Source: Daphnia carinata | Lineage: Eukaryota; Arthropoda; Branchiopoda; Diplostraca; Daphniidae | Direction: 5' to 3' | Assembly: GCF_022539665.2 (NCBI RefSeq) | Contig: NC_081331.1 | Coordinates: 13,052,638 to 13,116,637 of the forward strand | Length of the DNA stretch: 64,000 nt | Shown: positions 47,871-59,057 of the stretch, one piece after another | How the letters are laid out: every line of letters starts with the position of its first letter | Position numbering within the stretch: the first letter of the stretch is position 1 | Translations under genes and position numbers: made by a program | The notes under the pieces: generated by a model | Told to the model about the DNA's origin: nothing | Seen by the model: only the letters and a program-made list of their open reading frames with translations | The model's database searches: none

Positions 47871-48779
47871 GCAGGAAACCAACAGCAAAACAGGCAAAAC
47901 AAAATTTCCTTTAAGTAAATAAGGAGAGCTAAAAACTCTTAAATGACACCATGCTACTAACCAATGGAATTATTCAACGAGAAGATGGAAAAAGCAAAAT
48001 ACTGATGATACGTTCTTTTTGCCAGTTCTTGCATTAACCAGTTTCGACGTGTCATTATCGTTTCGATTATTTCGTGTGTGCGTGCGCGTGTTTCGCAGGC
48101 CATTTGCCGCGCTCTTCCAATCTTCTTTTCTTTCATCCTCTACCTTCTCGATTTAGGAAATAACACATATACCTGTTCTATTGCTCTCCTTTCTTTACCC
48201 TCTCCCTTTCTTTCTTTGTCCATAAAAAGAAGTAAGCATAACAAAAAAACTTTGGCCTCATCATTGTAATCCTCATCGCAAAACTTGTCTGTAGGGCATA
48301 GGAGAGAATATACAATCAAGTTTTCTCTTATACTTTGCAATTATTAATACCAATGTTTCAAGTTTTGCAGGGATCTTTTGCCGAGTAGTTGCATGGCGAC
48401 CCAAGTCAGTAATATTCTTTTCTTTTCCAGTCGACTTCAACTGCGTGGATAAGTTACATTAGTAAGATGAAATTTTATTTTTCTCCAGCCAGTTACAGTT
48501 TCCCTGTAAACCATATCAGTCTGTGGCCAAATCATTCGAAGGAGAAGGTGAGCCTTACTGTTATATATTTTACTACATCGCACAGCATATGTGTAATATT
48601 AATACAATTTATATCAATAGATGACCCGAGATTGCAATGTATAAAGCGAGGACCCTAGGAGGGGATAAATGTTACGTTTGGCTTTACAGAAGCGATGAAA
48701 CCATGGCGGAATATCGAAAGTAAAAATATGATTTTTCCAATTCCGCGCGTCCATAGGGAAACTTAAAAAAATTTTATTT
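47871..48779. other. Convergent 3' regions of Cdc42 (+) and CRAL-TRIO gene A (-)
   Basis: About 900 bases between two convergent stop codons. It must contain the Cdc42 3' UTR. No other frame is supported. Confidence 0.6.
48773..48778 (-). terminator. AATAAA beside the CRAL-TRIO gene A stop
   Basis: TTTATT on plus, that is AATAAA on minus, only a base or so past the TAA at 48780-48782. If used, the 3' UTR would be exceptionally short; it may simply be chance in AT-rich DNA. Confidence 0.3.
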
Positions 48780-49902
48780 TTAAATGAAGCAATCAAACAT
48801 ATTTGCATTGCCCTTTTCAGACAAAACGCGAGAAAAATTCATGGAGTCCAGTGTTCCTAGCCAGCCATCATAATTGCTAGGTAGGCAAGAAGGGTTAACG
48901 TGACGATGTAATGTTGTGAAACACGAACCATGGAAAACCAACTGCAAAGGAACAAGACATTGAACACGGTAATATACGAAAATTCGGATTATAATTTTTA
49001 TCATTATAAGAATGAGAAACTAACCCGATTGCGAATCTTGTTAGTTAAAAAGGGCCAAATCATTGCCACCAGGAATTTTACGACTCGCGGTTCGTTCAAA
49101 ACATGAATACCTTTGAGACGAATAGGAAACACGTCCTGAAAAGGGAAAAATATTGTTATGGTATGCTGCCATATCTGTGGTTATTTATGGAGCAGTACCT
49201 GCACGAGATCTGCTACTTTCTTCAAGAAAGATGGTGTGAAGTGTGTAAAATGGTGAAATGTAAAGCCGTTGAAATCGATGATGATTACTACTCCGTTAGA
49301 CTGAGTTTCTGGCTCACACACTATTCTTTGAAAGCAAAATACAGCTGTACGAAAGATGTCGTCCAAACTGCAAACGCTGATATCCCAGTTAACTGGAAAA
49401 AGAGCTCGTCGAAATCAATTGTTTGGTTTGAAAAAAATATCTTCTGAATTACGTGCGTTAATTATCAACAGGCGATGTCCATGCTGGTCCCGAAGCGGAG
49501 ACAACATAAAATGATTGCCAACTAAAACGTGTTTAACACGCTCAAGGCGCAAATCAGTAAGCAGTTCCGGATAATTTTTCATTGTTTTCAAGTAATTGTT
49601 GAGCTGAAAAGAATTTTGTGACTAGGTTTAGAATTCATGCAACTGCACACCAGCTGTAGTATTTACCAGCTTCGTTGCCCGGTGTAAGTCGCATTTACGT
49701 GCTTGTAGGAAGCATATGAGCAATTCGTCGCTCAACTGGAAGCTGATGTTGGATTCTAGTAAAAGTCGGAGAATCAAGTTGCTGAAACGAAGAAAGGTAA
49801 ACTAGAAATCTTTTGAATTTACTTCTTACCTTTGATGAGCGAGCGGAATTTTGTTACTAGCTCATTGCTGTTGTGCATTTTGAATTCCGTGTTGTTGTTC
49901 AT
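48780..49902 (-). CDS. CRAL-TRIO (Sec14-like) lipid-transfer protein, copy A
   Basis: Cytosolic carrier of a hydrophobic ligand, in the alpha-tocopherol-transfer-protein/clavesin group. Exons on minus: 49902-49830, 49755-49667, 49603-49453, 49392-49199, 49135-49025, 48941-48780; phases join to 259 residues. The N-terminal helical part has SDELLICFLQARKCDL, the CRAL-TRIO-N signature. The lipid-binding fold has GVVIIIDFNGF, then HFTHFTPSFLKKVADLVQ, DVFPIRLKGIHVLNEP and IWPFLTNKIRNR. It closes with VFHGSC and HRHVNPSCLPSNYDG, the family's final strand and loop. Every internal exon length (89, 151, 194, 111) equals that of neighbour B, so the two are a tandem duplication. The exon 2 acceptor (TTTACTAG) was chosen because an earlier AG gives an immediate stop. 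Ligand unknown. Confidence 0.88.
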
Positions 49903-50844
49903 TTTTGATTGTGTTCGCTGCCGCTGTCCGTGTCGAAGGCCTATTTTCACGAGAATGCAGCCGCAACAAGTAATTGCGATGTTGAACGGCCGCTTAGAGG
50001 CGATCGCTTCACTGTCGTGGCGATAACTACAGGGCGCTTTTATAACGGCCGCATAGCTAAAAACAAAATACGTTATTGTGCCATTTTTTCTAGGATTGGA
50101 CAGGATAGAGGAAAATCTAGGTCAATGCAACAAGGACTTCGCGCAATCTGAAAATAAGATAATTGGCGGCTCACATTAATACGAAGAAGATTAAGGGAAA
50201 AATCCAAACGTTATGTAGGAAACAAATTTCTTGTTGCGTTGAAAACATATATTTATCATAAATTCTAATCTAACTTTCGTTTTTCTTTACAGTTCTATTT
50301 GAAAACCCTGTCTAAAACATCGTGGCTTTAAATGTAAACTTAAGAAAAATATTCAGCCTCCACTTACAATGTTTAGGAGAACAAGATAACCAGAGTGACT
50401 GCAGAGCTGGATCTACCAATGCGACTTTTGTCGATTGAGATGTGGTTGGGAGTGAAGTGATCGTTTTCAGTAAGAGCACGACAGAGTGATACTGATCTGA
50501 GGACTTTAGCAACAAAATGACCCCAATAAGTGCAATCAACCAACAGCTATATCTTACGAGAGGGTTAATATAGACCCAGTACTGTTGAGCAAGCGTTTAT
50601 TCGACCTTTATATACAGTACATGCTGGTAATAGAAGGAAGTAGACGAAATGTTATTTTTTTTTTTTTTCAAAAAAAAAAAAAGATAACATTAGCTCTGTA
50701 AGAAATAGGGCTGCCCTAGTTTAATGAAGTTCACGCCCCGCTCGTTTTATTCATGTGCACCAGTGAAGTTTACAGTTGACGTGCTAGCCCAAAAAGGAAA
50801 ACAAAAAACATGCAAATTGGTACGTATGTGATTCAATGACAAGT
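49903..50844. other. Spacer between the two CRAL-TRIO genes
   Basis: About 940 bases containing the 3' UTR of copy B and the promoter of copy A. A minus-strand AATAAA at 50746-50751, about 95 bases past the copy B stop, is a plausible poly(A) signal. No third copy or other gene is seen. Confidence 0.55.
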
Positions 50845-52081
50845 TCAGTTCAAGTTGAATAAACTGCAAGTTTCTTCATTCGTTGCAGTTTCGGAAAATT
50901 TAAAGCAATCCAACTGCTCCCGAAAACCACCATAATCCTCCGGCAAATCTGCCGCATCGACATATTCGTGTAAGGAAGCCCAGCAAGATCCATGGTATAA
51001 AACCTTTAACGAAACGAATAGTCAAATTCAGTACTCTTTTATGGATGTAACTTTCAAATCTCGTTTTTACTCGTTTTTGGATTTTTGCTGATAGGAAAGG
51101 CCAAATAATCGACATTAGCATGTCGACGATCCAATTTTGATTTACGATGTGGATGGTTTGAAAGCTCAACGGAAAGGCTTCCTGTGATATAACGAACATT
51201 TACTGTCAGCTGAAAGAAGTCATGAGAAAGGTTTGCATCTACGAGCTAGTAGGACTTGTAAGGCTTTCGAAAAGATCGGTAGGTTTCATAATTCATTAAA
51301 TTCAAAGATCCAGTACTGAATTTTGACGGCCAATCCCTTTAAATAGGCAAAGATGTTCGTACTGTCAACAGATCAGCGATTTTCCTTGCATAGCCGGGCG
51401 TAAAATGCCTTGCCTGATGGAGGCTTAAATTTTGGAGATCAACAATGGCAACAATTCCGTTTATCTGAACATCGAAATTCGAAGCGAGCTGCTGGAGGCA
51501 AAAGACGTTGCAGCGGAAAATGTCGTCGAGGGATAATTTGTTCGGATTCCATCGTCCTAATTTCACAAAGTAAGTCCCATTACCATTATACAATTAAACG
51601 GAGTGATTTTTTACCTGCTCGGAATATGAAAATGCGACGGCCGAGTTTATCCTTGGATTTATAAACAATCTGTAGCTGTTCTTTCAGTTGAGGACGTAAT
51701 TTTGATACTGACAAGTTAGCCAATAATTCAGGATAGTTTTTCACCATTTTCAAATAATTCTTGAGCTATCGTTCAACAAAAGTTAATGACATAGAATTCA
51801 TTTAATGATTTACTAAAAAAACAATTAAATGTAATAATATTCACCGATTTGAAGGCTCGCTCTACGTTGAATTTTCGCGCCCGTAGGAAACACAGCAAGA
51901 GTTCTTCACTTATCGGTTGTTCCAAAGTCGATTCTGTCATTTCATAACATCCTGGTCTAGTTAGACAAAACCGGATTGAATTTCAAGTGAGCATTTTTAT
52001 ACCATCGATGAGTGCACGAAGGCGCATCAATCCGTGTACTTCGTCGATCACAATTCGCTCTCTTGATATAAGCAGCGACAT
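50845..52081 (-). CDS. CRAL-TRIO (Sec14-like) lipid-transfer protein, copy B
   Basis: Same family and orientation as copy A. Exons on minus: 52081-52003, 51933-51845, 51765-51615, 51556-51363, 51181-51071, 51003-50845; phases join to 260 residues. An in-frame TAG four codons before the ATG supports the start. Landmarks are SEELLLCFLRARKFNVERAF (N-terminal domain), LGRRIFIFRAG, NGIVAIVDLQNLSLHQ, ARHFTPGYARKIADLL, EAFPLSFQTIHIVNQNWIVD, IWPFLSAKIQKR, YHGSCWASLHEYVD and LPEDYGG. This copy stays closer to the family consensus than copy A, for example in its PEDYGG turn. The short introns and exon pattern shared with copy A point to local duplication. The protein probably carries a vitamin, retinoid or phosphoinositide-type lipid, but the sequence does not say which. 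Confidence 0.93.
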
Positions 52082-54082
52082 CAGAAATGTAGTCTAGTTC
52101 TGTCCAGATGTAAGAAAAACGAGATGAAATTCTTTAATCCAAAAAAAAGATAACGTCATTTTATTGAAAAAACGAGCAGTTGTGACGCAAATCAAACACG
52201 TGAGGTTAAAAAGAAGCTACAGAAGAGGGATATTGACAGGATGATTGAGAACGAACAACGATACCAGGAAAGCCATTGCCTCGATTTTAACTCTTGTTCT
52301 TGTTTTGTATTTGGCAACATAATTTTTTTTTTCCTACTGCCTCCCTACGCATCCAATAGTAATTCAAATTTAGGTTACTTGACGCAAATGCTGTAAAATG
52401 TACCGGACTGTGGATTGAGTTTCAAAGTTAGAAGACCCGATTTTCCCAGCGAAACAAAAACAAACAATACAAGAAGAGGGCGATTTCAAAGTCCAATGCG
52501 AAGCACGTGAACTAAGCATGAATGATAGACATCGTTTCTATTTTTCAAATGAGGCATGTGCTGGAACATGTAGTGCTAAAACTTACTTGACAAATTTTCT
52601 CGTAAATATTGCTACGTGGACTTAGCCAGCCGGATTTGAGTTGTCAACTGTGTTCAACCACAAGAACGTGCGAACTACTAATAGCTTCGTCTTCTGCCAC
52701 TTGTTTGACGCCCTTGAAAAGGCTTTCAGATGCCCCTCTGTTATGTAGCCTTGAAGCGTCTTCCTTGGTCGCGTGGATACACACGGAAGAACAAGAACCG
52801 CCTCTTTTGAGCTTCTTATTTCGTCGCCATCATAATAAAGTTTTCTGCTAATCTGTTCGGATTCGTATTCGACTCATTTCACGGCACGTCGCTCTTTCCC
52901 AGTCCTTGGAAAAGTTCACTATTTTATCGAACACATATGGGAATTGAAGCATTCTCTTGAAAAAGGGGAATACACAGGCCAGGATTTTAAATTTTACATG
53001 ATATACAAAATAACATGTTTTTTTTTGCATGTCATTTTCATGTGAATAAGTTTTTAATGCAAGGATATCATCGCATCGAAGTGAGGATGAATAATTCTTT
53101 TATAGGACCCAGCGGTTCACTGGTATCATTTATTATTTTAGTTTCGTTGTTCAATACCATAAAAGGCATGGACGCGTTGTAACGATATCGAGAGGCATTA
53201 TGTTAACGTCTCCTAGGTTTATTTTTGTTTCGCATTGGGCGAATCTTTTAAACGAACCGGAGCGGTTCAAATTTCCACAAACTGAGACCGTCACGTCGCA
53301 GTTAGACAAAAAAGTGTTCTGTTCCGGCAGACAGGCGCTGTGAAAATAGCGATGTTCGCGTCGTGTAGTCTAATCAAAATCAGATGGTCAATACAGTTCG
53401 CGACTCGCGTTGGCAATTGCGCAATCATACCGACTTTGACACTCGGTATTTAGTAGCCCTCAAATTTATGCTTACGTAGCATCTCGTTTGACGTGTATCG
53501 ACACCAGTTGGTATGTGCACAAGGAAAAACCAAATAACTCATTAATCGGTGTCGCCCGTAAACGCCTTTACCGACGGTTATTATACTGTTCCAACGGCTA
53601 TTATGCTATCTTTCATTCGACTGGTTAATGGTTGCGAAAATTAGGTCGATTGATATGATAATGAAGAAACTGAAAGCGTCCTCAGAAGCAATTGAAGCCC
53701 GCTATTTAACAGCTTCGCACTTTTTTCAAATAAAAAAGATAATTTTTTTTTCCACAATCGTATGAGAAGAAAGCAATGTAGATCTGGACCCTGTCGGTTA
53801 AAAGTACCAGTAGGTGTGCGGTTGGGGCATATGGCTCATTTACTCATTATACATCAACATATTATCATGTGAAAAAATATTTCCCAGATAGGGGTTTATT
53901 GAAGATAAAAAATTAAACATGTCAAACAAGATCCAATCTTGAAGTTTAAATTGAAAAGCAGGCTGGCTTGAGCTTGATGGACTTGTCGCTAGATGGCGGA
54001 AAGATCGAACAATTTTCGATCGCGATGACGGTAAGTCTGATCGGAAATTTGATTTAAAAAAGGTTTTTGAAAACCAAGCCAC
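52082..54082. other. Spacer between CRAL-TRIO copy B and the large palindrome
   Basis: About 2 kb without a supported gene. Minus-strand sequence near 52630-52830 stays open for about 55 codons but has no splice context or family match. An AGATGGCGG core (TCGCTAGATGGCGG) lies at 53986-53999, just outside the palindrome. Confidence 0.5.
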
Positions 54083-54289
54083 TTATGGCAATCCGTTTTA
54101 CACACAAAAAAAAATTTCGCCAAAAAAAAAAAAAAAAATTACACTTTTTTCTTTTTTTCCGACACGTAGCCATCTACCGCTCAGACTCGTTATTACTGGC
54201 GTAGGCAATTTCAGTCCATTGGATGCCATTCGCAGTTAGTTCAGGAACGTGGATGGAGAATAACGCGTGGCTTGAGGAACAATTGAAAA

Positions 54290-54893
54290 ATGGATAAGAT
54301 AATACAACAAAAGGATGGTAAGTATCAACATTATTATATTGGTTTTCAATTATTAACTATTGTTTATTAGATCAAATTGTGAAGCTGCAGGCCCAATTAT
54401 TGGAACAACACAAAATATTAGATAACAGCAAAGCTAAGGATGGTAAGGCCTAATACGTAATGATTCTATTTATTTGCTTTTATTCCTTTGTGTTTTGTAG
54501 CTCAAATTTTGAGTCTACAAGCTCAGCTAGGGGAAAAGAACAAATTGGACGGAACAGTTTCCAAACAGTGAAGGAGGTTTTTCCAAACTCATCCCTAACT
54601 GAACATGAGGATGAATTGGCATTAGGCGAACACAGTCAGGTACCTAAACTTTTCAAATAAGAATTCAAAATAAGTATAGAATTTTAACAAACAATTATTT
54701 ATTGTTTAGTTATTCAGTCTACCACCTGACAGTGTGTTAAAGTTAAATTCTGTTAGTGCTGCACTAAAAGAATTGTTAGTAATAAGTCCATGCAGCGAAG
54801 GAATTGAACAATTGTGGGACTGTATTTGGGCCGAAAATGGGTGTGGTATGGAAACCGAGATATGGCATGAGTTCAACATAAAACATGAATTAG
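54290..54893 (+). pseudogene. Left-arm copy of the coiled-coil gene, frameshifted
   Basis: Exons 54290-54317, 54371-54442, 54501-54639 and 54710-54893 match those of the right-arm gene one for one. Exon 3 is 139 rather than 140 bases: one base is missing near 54550, so translation reaches a TGA within a few codons (after GTVSKQ), and only about 50 residues, two coiled-coil exons, would be made. Past the lesion the old frame is still readable (FQTVKEVFPNSS, EHEDELALGEHSQ, SAALKELLVISPCSEG). The inactivation therefore looks recent. A sequencing error is the main alternative. Confidence 0.7.
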
Positions 54894-55754
54894 GTACTTT
54901 TCGGTTTTTTGTCTATCAAAAAAAGTATTTTTAATGCAATTATTTTGCATTCACAGAATTTTAGTGGAGGATCAAGTCAAGTCTGGAAGTGTTACAGGAT
55001 GGAAGAGTGAGCCTACAGTTGAAAAACACTGAAAGTGCATTACCATTAAGGTATGAGGTAAAGTAATAGAGTATGCAAATTGTCTAATGAGAAGTACCAT
55101 CTTGTGTGAATGAATCCTGTGTAACAGCAATCCTTTATAGTTCTGTCACAGCTAGAGCCTCAAATAATTCTGCTTCTCCGGCTAAAGAACAACTTGTCCT
55201 TTACGTTCAGAGTGTTGGTGAAGCTGGGTACTTAAATGACCCTAAAGATGTTTCATTTCGTTGGCATTGCAGCGATGAACATCATACATGGACTTTTTAG
55301 GTATGAAAGGAATTTTCTTGAAGATTTTTTGAATTTATGACAAAGTATTTCTCCTGCTTTTTGCCAACCATGTCTAATCTACAAAAAAAAAATTTATCCA
55401 ATAGGAAAGGATTTTCAGCATACTGGGAACACAACTATCAACAATGCAACATTCTAGGGGTGCTATTTTATCATTCAAGAGCCTTATACAATGATTTTCA
55501 TCTGCAATTTGTATGGTCTTTCCCAAGCTTCTGCCAGAAGTTGAATCTATAAGTCATGTAAGTCACATGAGCAACAATTGATATGTTTAATGGTGTTGTT
55601 TTTCTTTTCTCAATATAGGTTAATAGTAAAATTGGATCTGAAAAGATTCTTGGTTGGGGCAAGACACTGAATAAATTGTATTGATCGAATGGATGACATG
55701 ACATTTCTATACTTAATTTGGATTCCCGAGACGGTATTTTATATTAAAAAAATT

Positions 55755-56095
55755 GAAGTGCATATCTGGGCTCCCTTCCTTTCCGTAGCCCCGTTTCCCC
55801 TTGACTCGTAATAAGCCCGTAGGGGGTCATGCCCCTACTGTACGGTATATATAAAAACAACATATACCGAGGTTTGGAGGGCTCTGGCCGGAAAGGGGAC
55901 GTGGGGTTCCGCTTAGTCCGATGATGTGTTCACGGAGGGCGACGTGGCTACCCACAAATCCGAACTAAAGGTTAATCGCTCCTGTAAAAATGTTCCAAAT
56001 CTTCAGCTCTTCTTCCGGCTTCTCTTAGCCAATCACCGGGTAATCTCCCCGGTGGGTCAACAAGGCAGTGTCTCCCCCTGCCTGGGTTGACGGCA
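55755..56095. other. GC-rich, hairpin-rich block (left copy)
   Basis: A GC-rich island in AT-rich DNA, nearly identical in both arms. Hairpin one is CACCGGG / CCCGGTG at 56034-56054. Hairpin two is GTCAAC plus AGGCAG pairing with CTGCCT plus GTTGAC at 56056-56091. A TATATATAAAAA box lies at about 55844-55855. This could be a structured RNA or the core of a mobile element. It does not match snRNA, 5S or tRNA sequences as I know them. Confidence 0.5.
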
Positions 56096-56382
56096 ACTTT
56101 TGAAAGGGCTATTGTGCCTTTTTAAAGTTGCAAAAATAATTGTAATGTGCAGAGAATTGTCAATAAAAATTTTTTTTATAAAATGTTTTTTGCAAAATTT
56201 GTTGCTTTCATTGTCTGTGTTCACACATTACATGTTATCAACTTTTTTTTTATTTAGCTTGCTCAATTCATCTTTATTGTTTTTGCCACCGTTGTATCGT
56301 TTATCTGTAAGTATTCAACTATTATTTATTACACTAATACATGGATATTTCCTGAAGTAATTTTGTATTTGTATATTGTTTT

Positions 56383-56452
56383 ACTGGTATGGGAATCGAT
56401 CCCCAGACATTCAGCGTGCAACGCCGATGCTCTAACATTGAGCCACGAGATA
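56383..56452 (-). other. tRNA-like sequence 1 (probably a pseudo-tRNA)
   Basis: Read on minus: an A-box-like D arm GCTC..GAGC, an anticodon-like stem TCGGC / GCTGA with a seven-base loop GTTGCAC, and a B-box-like GGATCGATTCC. The T stem and acceptor stem pair poorly, so it is unlikely to make a working tRNA. It is the inverted, diverged counterpart of tRNA-like sequence 3. Confidence 0.5.
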
Positions 56453-56550
56453 TATTTAAATTTTTTATTATCGCATATCATATGTTATCGTCTAGGATGT
56501 TTATGCAGTCTTTCACAACTATATGTTTATCTTTCTATTGCTTTCATAAG

Positions 56551-56624
56551 GTCCATAGCTCTGTGGTAGAGCATTCAGCTGCGATAACTGTTAACCTGGG
56601 TTCAAACCTTAGTAGATGTATAAA
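56551..56624 (+). other. tRNA-like sequence 2
   Basis: D-arm-like TAGCTCTGTGGTAGAGCA and a good B box GGTTCAAACC at canonical spacing. The anticodon stem is imperfect and the acceptor arm is not convincing. It lies in the unpaired centre of the palindrome. Confidence 0.5.
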
Positions 56625-56735
56625 GATCTATATCTAAATGTAGAAAAGTATATTGCAGTATTGCATTTCAGTTTTATTCAAAGTGTAAATGCAAGTCCGC
56701 AAGTGACTAGAAAAAAGCCAACTTGACATTATATG

Positions 56736-56803
56736 ATTCATGGCTCATTGGTAAAGCATCGGCGCGGTATGCCGAACATCCAGGGTTCGATCCCTGAATA
56801 ATA
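56736..56803 (+). other. tRNA-like sequence 3
   Basis: D-arm-like GGCTCATTGGTAAAGC, a perfect five-pair stem TCGGC / GCCGA with a seven-base loop, and CAGGG / CCCTG around a B-box-like GGTTCGATCC. ATTCA / TGAAT closes the outside. The T loop is one base short if the stem is fully paired, and position 33 is C rather than U, so it is probably not a functional tRNA. Confidence 0.5.
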
Positions 56804-56804
56804 A

Positions 56805-59057
56805 ATGAATGCTTACAGATAAACGATAAACCAATGGAAACAATGCTTACCATCAAAGGTGGCATAAACAATAAAGGTGAAATGAGCAAGCTAAATAAAA
56901 AAAAAGTTGATAAATGTAATGTGTGAACACAGACAATGAAAGCAACAAATTTTGCAAAAAACATTTTATAAAAAAAATTTTATTGACAATTCTCTGCACA
57001 TTACAATTATTTTTGCAACTTTAAAAAGGCACAATAGCCCTTTCAAAAGTTGCCGTCAACCCAGGCAGGGGGAGACACTGCCTTGTTGACCCACCGGGGA
57101 GATTACCCGGTGATTGGCTAAGAGAAGCCGGAAGAAGAGCTGAAGATTTGGAACATTTTTACAGGAGCGATTAACCTTTAGTTCGGATTTGTGGGTAGCC
57201 ACGTCGCCCTCCGTGAACACATCATCGGACTAAGCGGAACCCCACGCCCCCTTTCCGGCCAGAGCCCTCCAAACCTCGGTATATGTTGTTTTTATATATA
57301 CCGTACAGTAGGGGCATGACCCCCTACGGGCTTATTACGAGTCAAGGGGAAACGGGGCTACGGAAAGGAAGGGAGCCCAGATATGCACTTCAATTTTTTT
57401 AATATAAAATACCGTCTCGGGAATCCAAATTAAGTATAGAAATGTCATGTCATCCATCCAATCAATACAATTTATTCAGTGTCTTGCCCCAACCAAGAAT
57501 CTTTTCAGATCCAATTTTACTATTAACCTATATTGAGAAAAGAAAAACAACACCATTAAACATATCAATTGTTGCTCATGTGACTTACATGACTTATAGA
57601 TTCAACTTCTGGCAGAAGCTTGGGAAAGGCCATACAAATTGCAGATGAAAATCATTGTATAAGGCTCTTGAATGATAAAATAAAACCCCTAGAATGTTGC
57701 ATTGTTGATAGTTGTGTTCCCAGTATGCTGAAAATCCTTTCCTATTGGATAATTTTTTTTTTGTAGATTAGACATGGTTGGCAAAAAGGAGCAGAAAAGC
57801 TTCATCATAAATTCAAAAATTTTTCAAGAAAATTCCTTTCATACCTAAAGAGTCCATGTATGATGTTCATCGCTGCAATGCCAGTGAAGTGAAACATCTT
57901 TAGGGCCATTTAAGTACCCAGCTTCACCAACACTGAGCGTAAAGGACAAGTTGTTCTTTAGCAAGGGAAGCAGAATTATTTGAGGCTTCTAGCTGTGACA
58001 GAACTATAAAGGATTGCTGTTATACAGGATTCATTCACACAAGATGGTACTTCTCATTAGACAATGTGCATACCCTATTACTTTACCTCATACCTTAATG
58101 GTAATGCACTCTCAGTGTTTTTTCAACTGTAGGCTGACTCTTCCATCCTGTAACACTTCCAGACTTGACTTGATCCCCTGCTAAAATTCTGTGAATGCAA
58201 AATAATAGCATTAAAAATACTTTTTCGATAGACAAAAAACCGAAAAGTACCTAATCCATGTTTTATGTTGAACTCGTGCCATATCTCGGTTTCCGTACCA
58301 CACCCATTTTTGGCCCAAATATGATCCCACAATTGTTCAATTCCTTCGCTGCATGGACTTATTACTAACGATTCTTTTAGTGCAGCACTAACAGAATTTA
58401 AATTTAACACACTGTCAGGTGGTGGACTGAATAACTAAACAATAAATAATTGTTTGTTAAAATTTTATACTTATTTTGAATTCTTATTTGAAAAGTTTAG
58501 GTACCTGACTGTGTTCGCCTAATGCCAACTCATCCTCACGTTCAGTTAGGGAAGAGTTTTGAAAAACCTCCTTCAGTGTTTGGAAACTGTTCCATTCCAA
58601 TTTGTTCTTTTCCCCTAGCTGAGCTTGTAGACTCAAAATTTGAGCTACAAAACACAAATGAATAAAAGCAAATAAATAGAATCATTACGTATTAGGCCTT
58701 ACCATCCTTAGCTTTGCTGTGATCTAATATTTTGTGTTGTTCCAATAATTGGGCCTGCAGCTTCATAATTTGATCTAATAAACAATAATTAATAAGTGAA
58801 AACCAATATAATAATGTTGATACTTACCATCCTTTTGTTGTATTATCTTATCCATTTTTCAATTGTTCCTCCAGCCACGCGTTATTCTCTCCATCCACGC
58901 TACTGAACTAACTGCGAGTGGCATCCAATGGACTGAAATTGCCTACGCCAGTAATAACGAGTCTGAGCGGTAGATGGCTACGTGTCGGAAAAAAAGAAAA
59001 AAGTGCGATTTTTTTTTTCCGCCACTTTTTTTTTTTTTTTATGTAAAACGGATTGCT
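56805..59057 (-). repeat. Right arm of the ~5-kb inverted duplication
   Basis: Mirror of 54083-56310. It includes the GC-rich hairpin block (about 57058-57390) and the open copy of the coiled-coil gene (58095-58855). The arms differ mostly by single bases, poly(A/T) length and a few indels, several of which break one copy's frames. Confidence 0.93.
58095..58855 (-). CDS. Unrecognised coiled-coil protein, right-arm copy
   Basis: Exons on minus: 58855-58828, 58774-58703, 58644-58505, 58434-58251 and, less surely, 58180-58095, joining to 169 residues. The first three have strong GTAAG/AG borders. The protein begins MDKIIQQKD. Exons 2 and 3 open with paralogous helices, DQIMKLQAQLLEQHKILD and AQILSLQAQLGEKNKLE, both entered in the same phase, so the coiled coil grew by exon duplication. 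The middle part (SAALKESLVISPCSEGIEQ, WDHIWAKNGCG, EIWHEFNIKH) is not a domain I recognise. The fifth-exon acceptor is a second AG (ATTTTAG), since the first AG would give an immediate stop. The downstream homologue of 55130-55300 is frameshifted in this arm, so the true 3' end is uncertain. It may be a mobile-element protein or a host gene trapped in the duplication. Confidence 0.5.

Larger units (their letters stand above)
54083..56310 (+). repeat. Left arm of a ~5-kb inverted duplication
   Basis: Reverse complement of about 56805-59057 with only scattered substitutions and small indels. The outer edge lies at GCAATCCGTTTTACA (about 54088) against TGTAAAACGGATTGC. The inner edge lies at TTTATCGTTTATCTGTAAG against CTTACAGATAAACG. 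Near the inner edge the left arm lacks about 28 bases present on the right. It carries a frameshifted gene copy (54290-54893) and a GC-rich hairpin block. Confidence 0.93.

Noticed and set aside
55498-57648. Antisense frame conserved in both palindrome arms (55498-55704 minus, 57442-57648 plus)
   Set aside because: The arms are nearly identical DNA, so a shared open frame carries no evidence of coding. It runs antisense to the spliced gene and lacks a family match.
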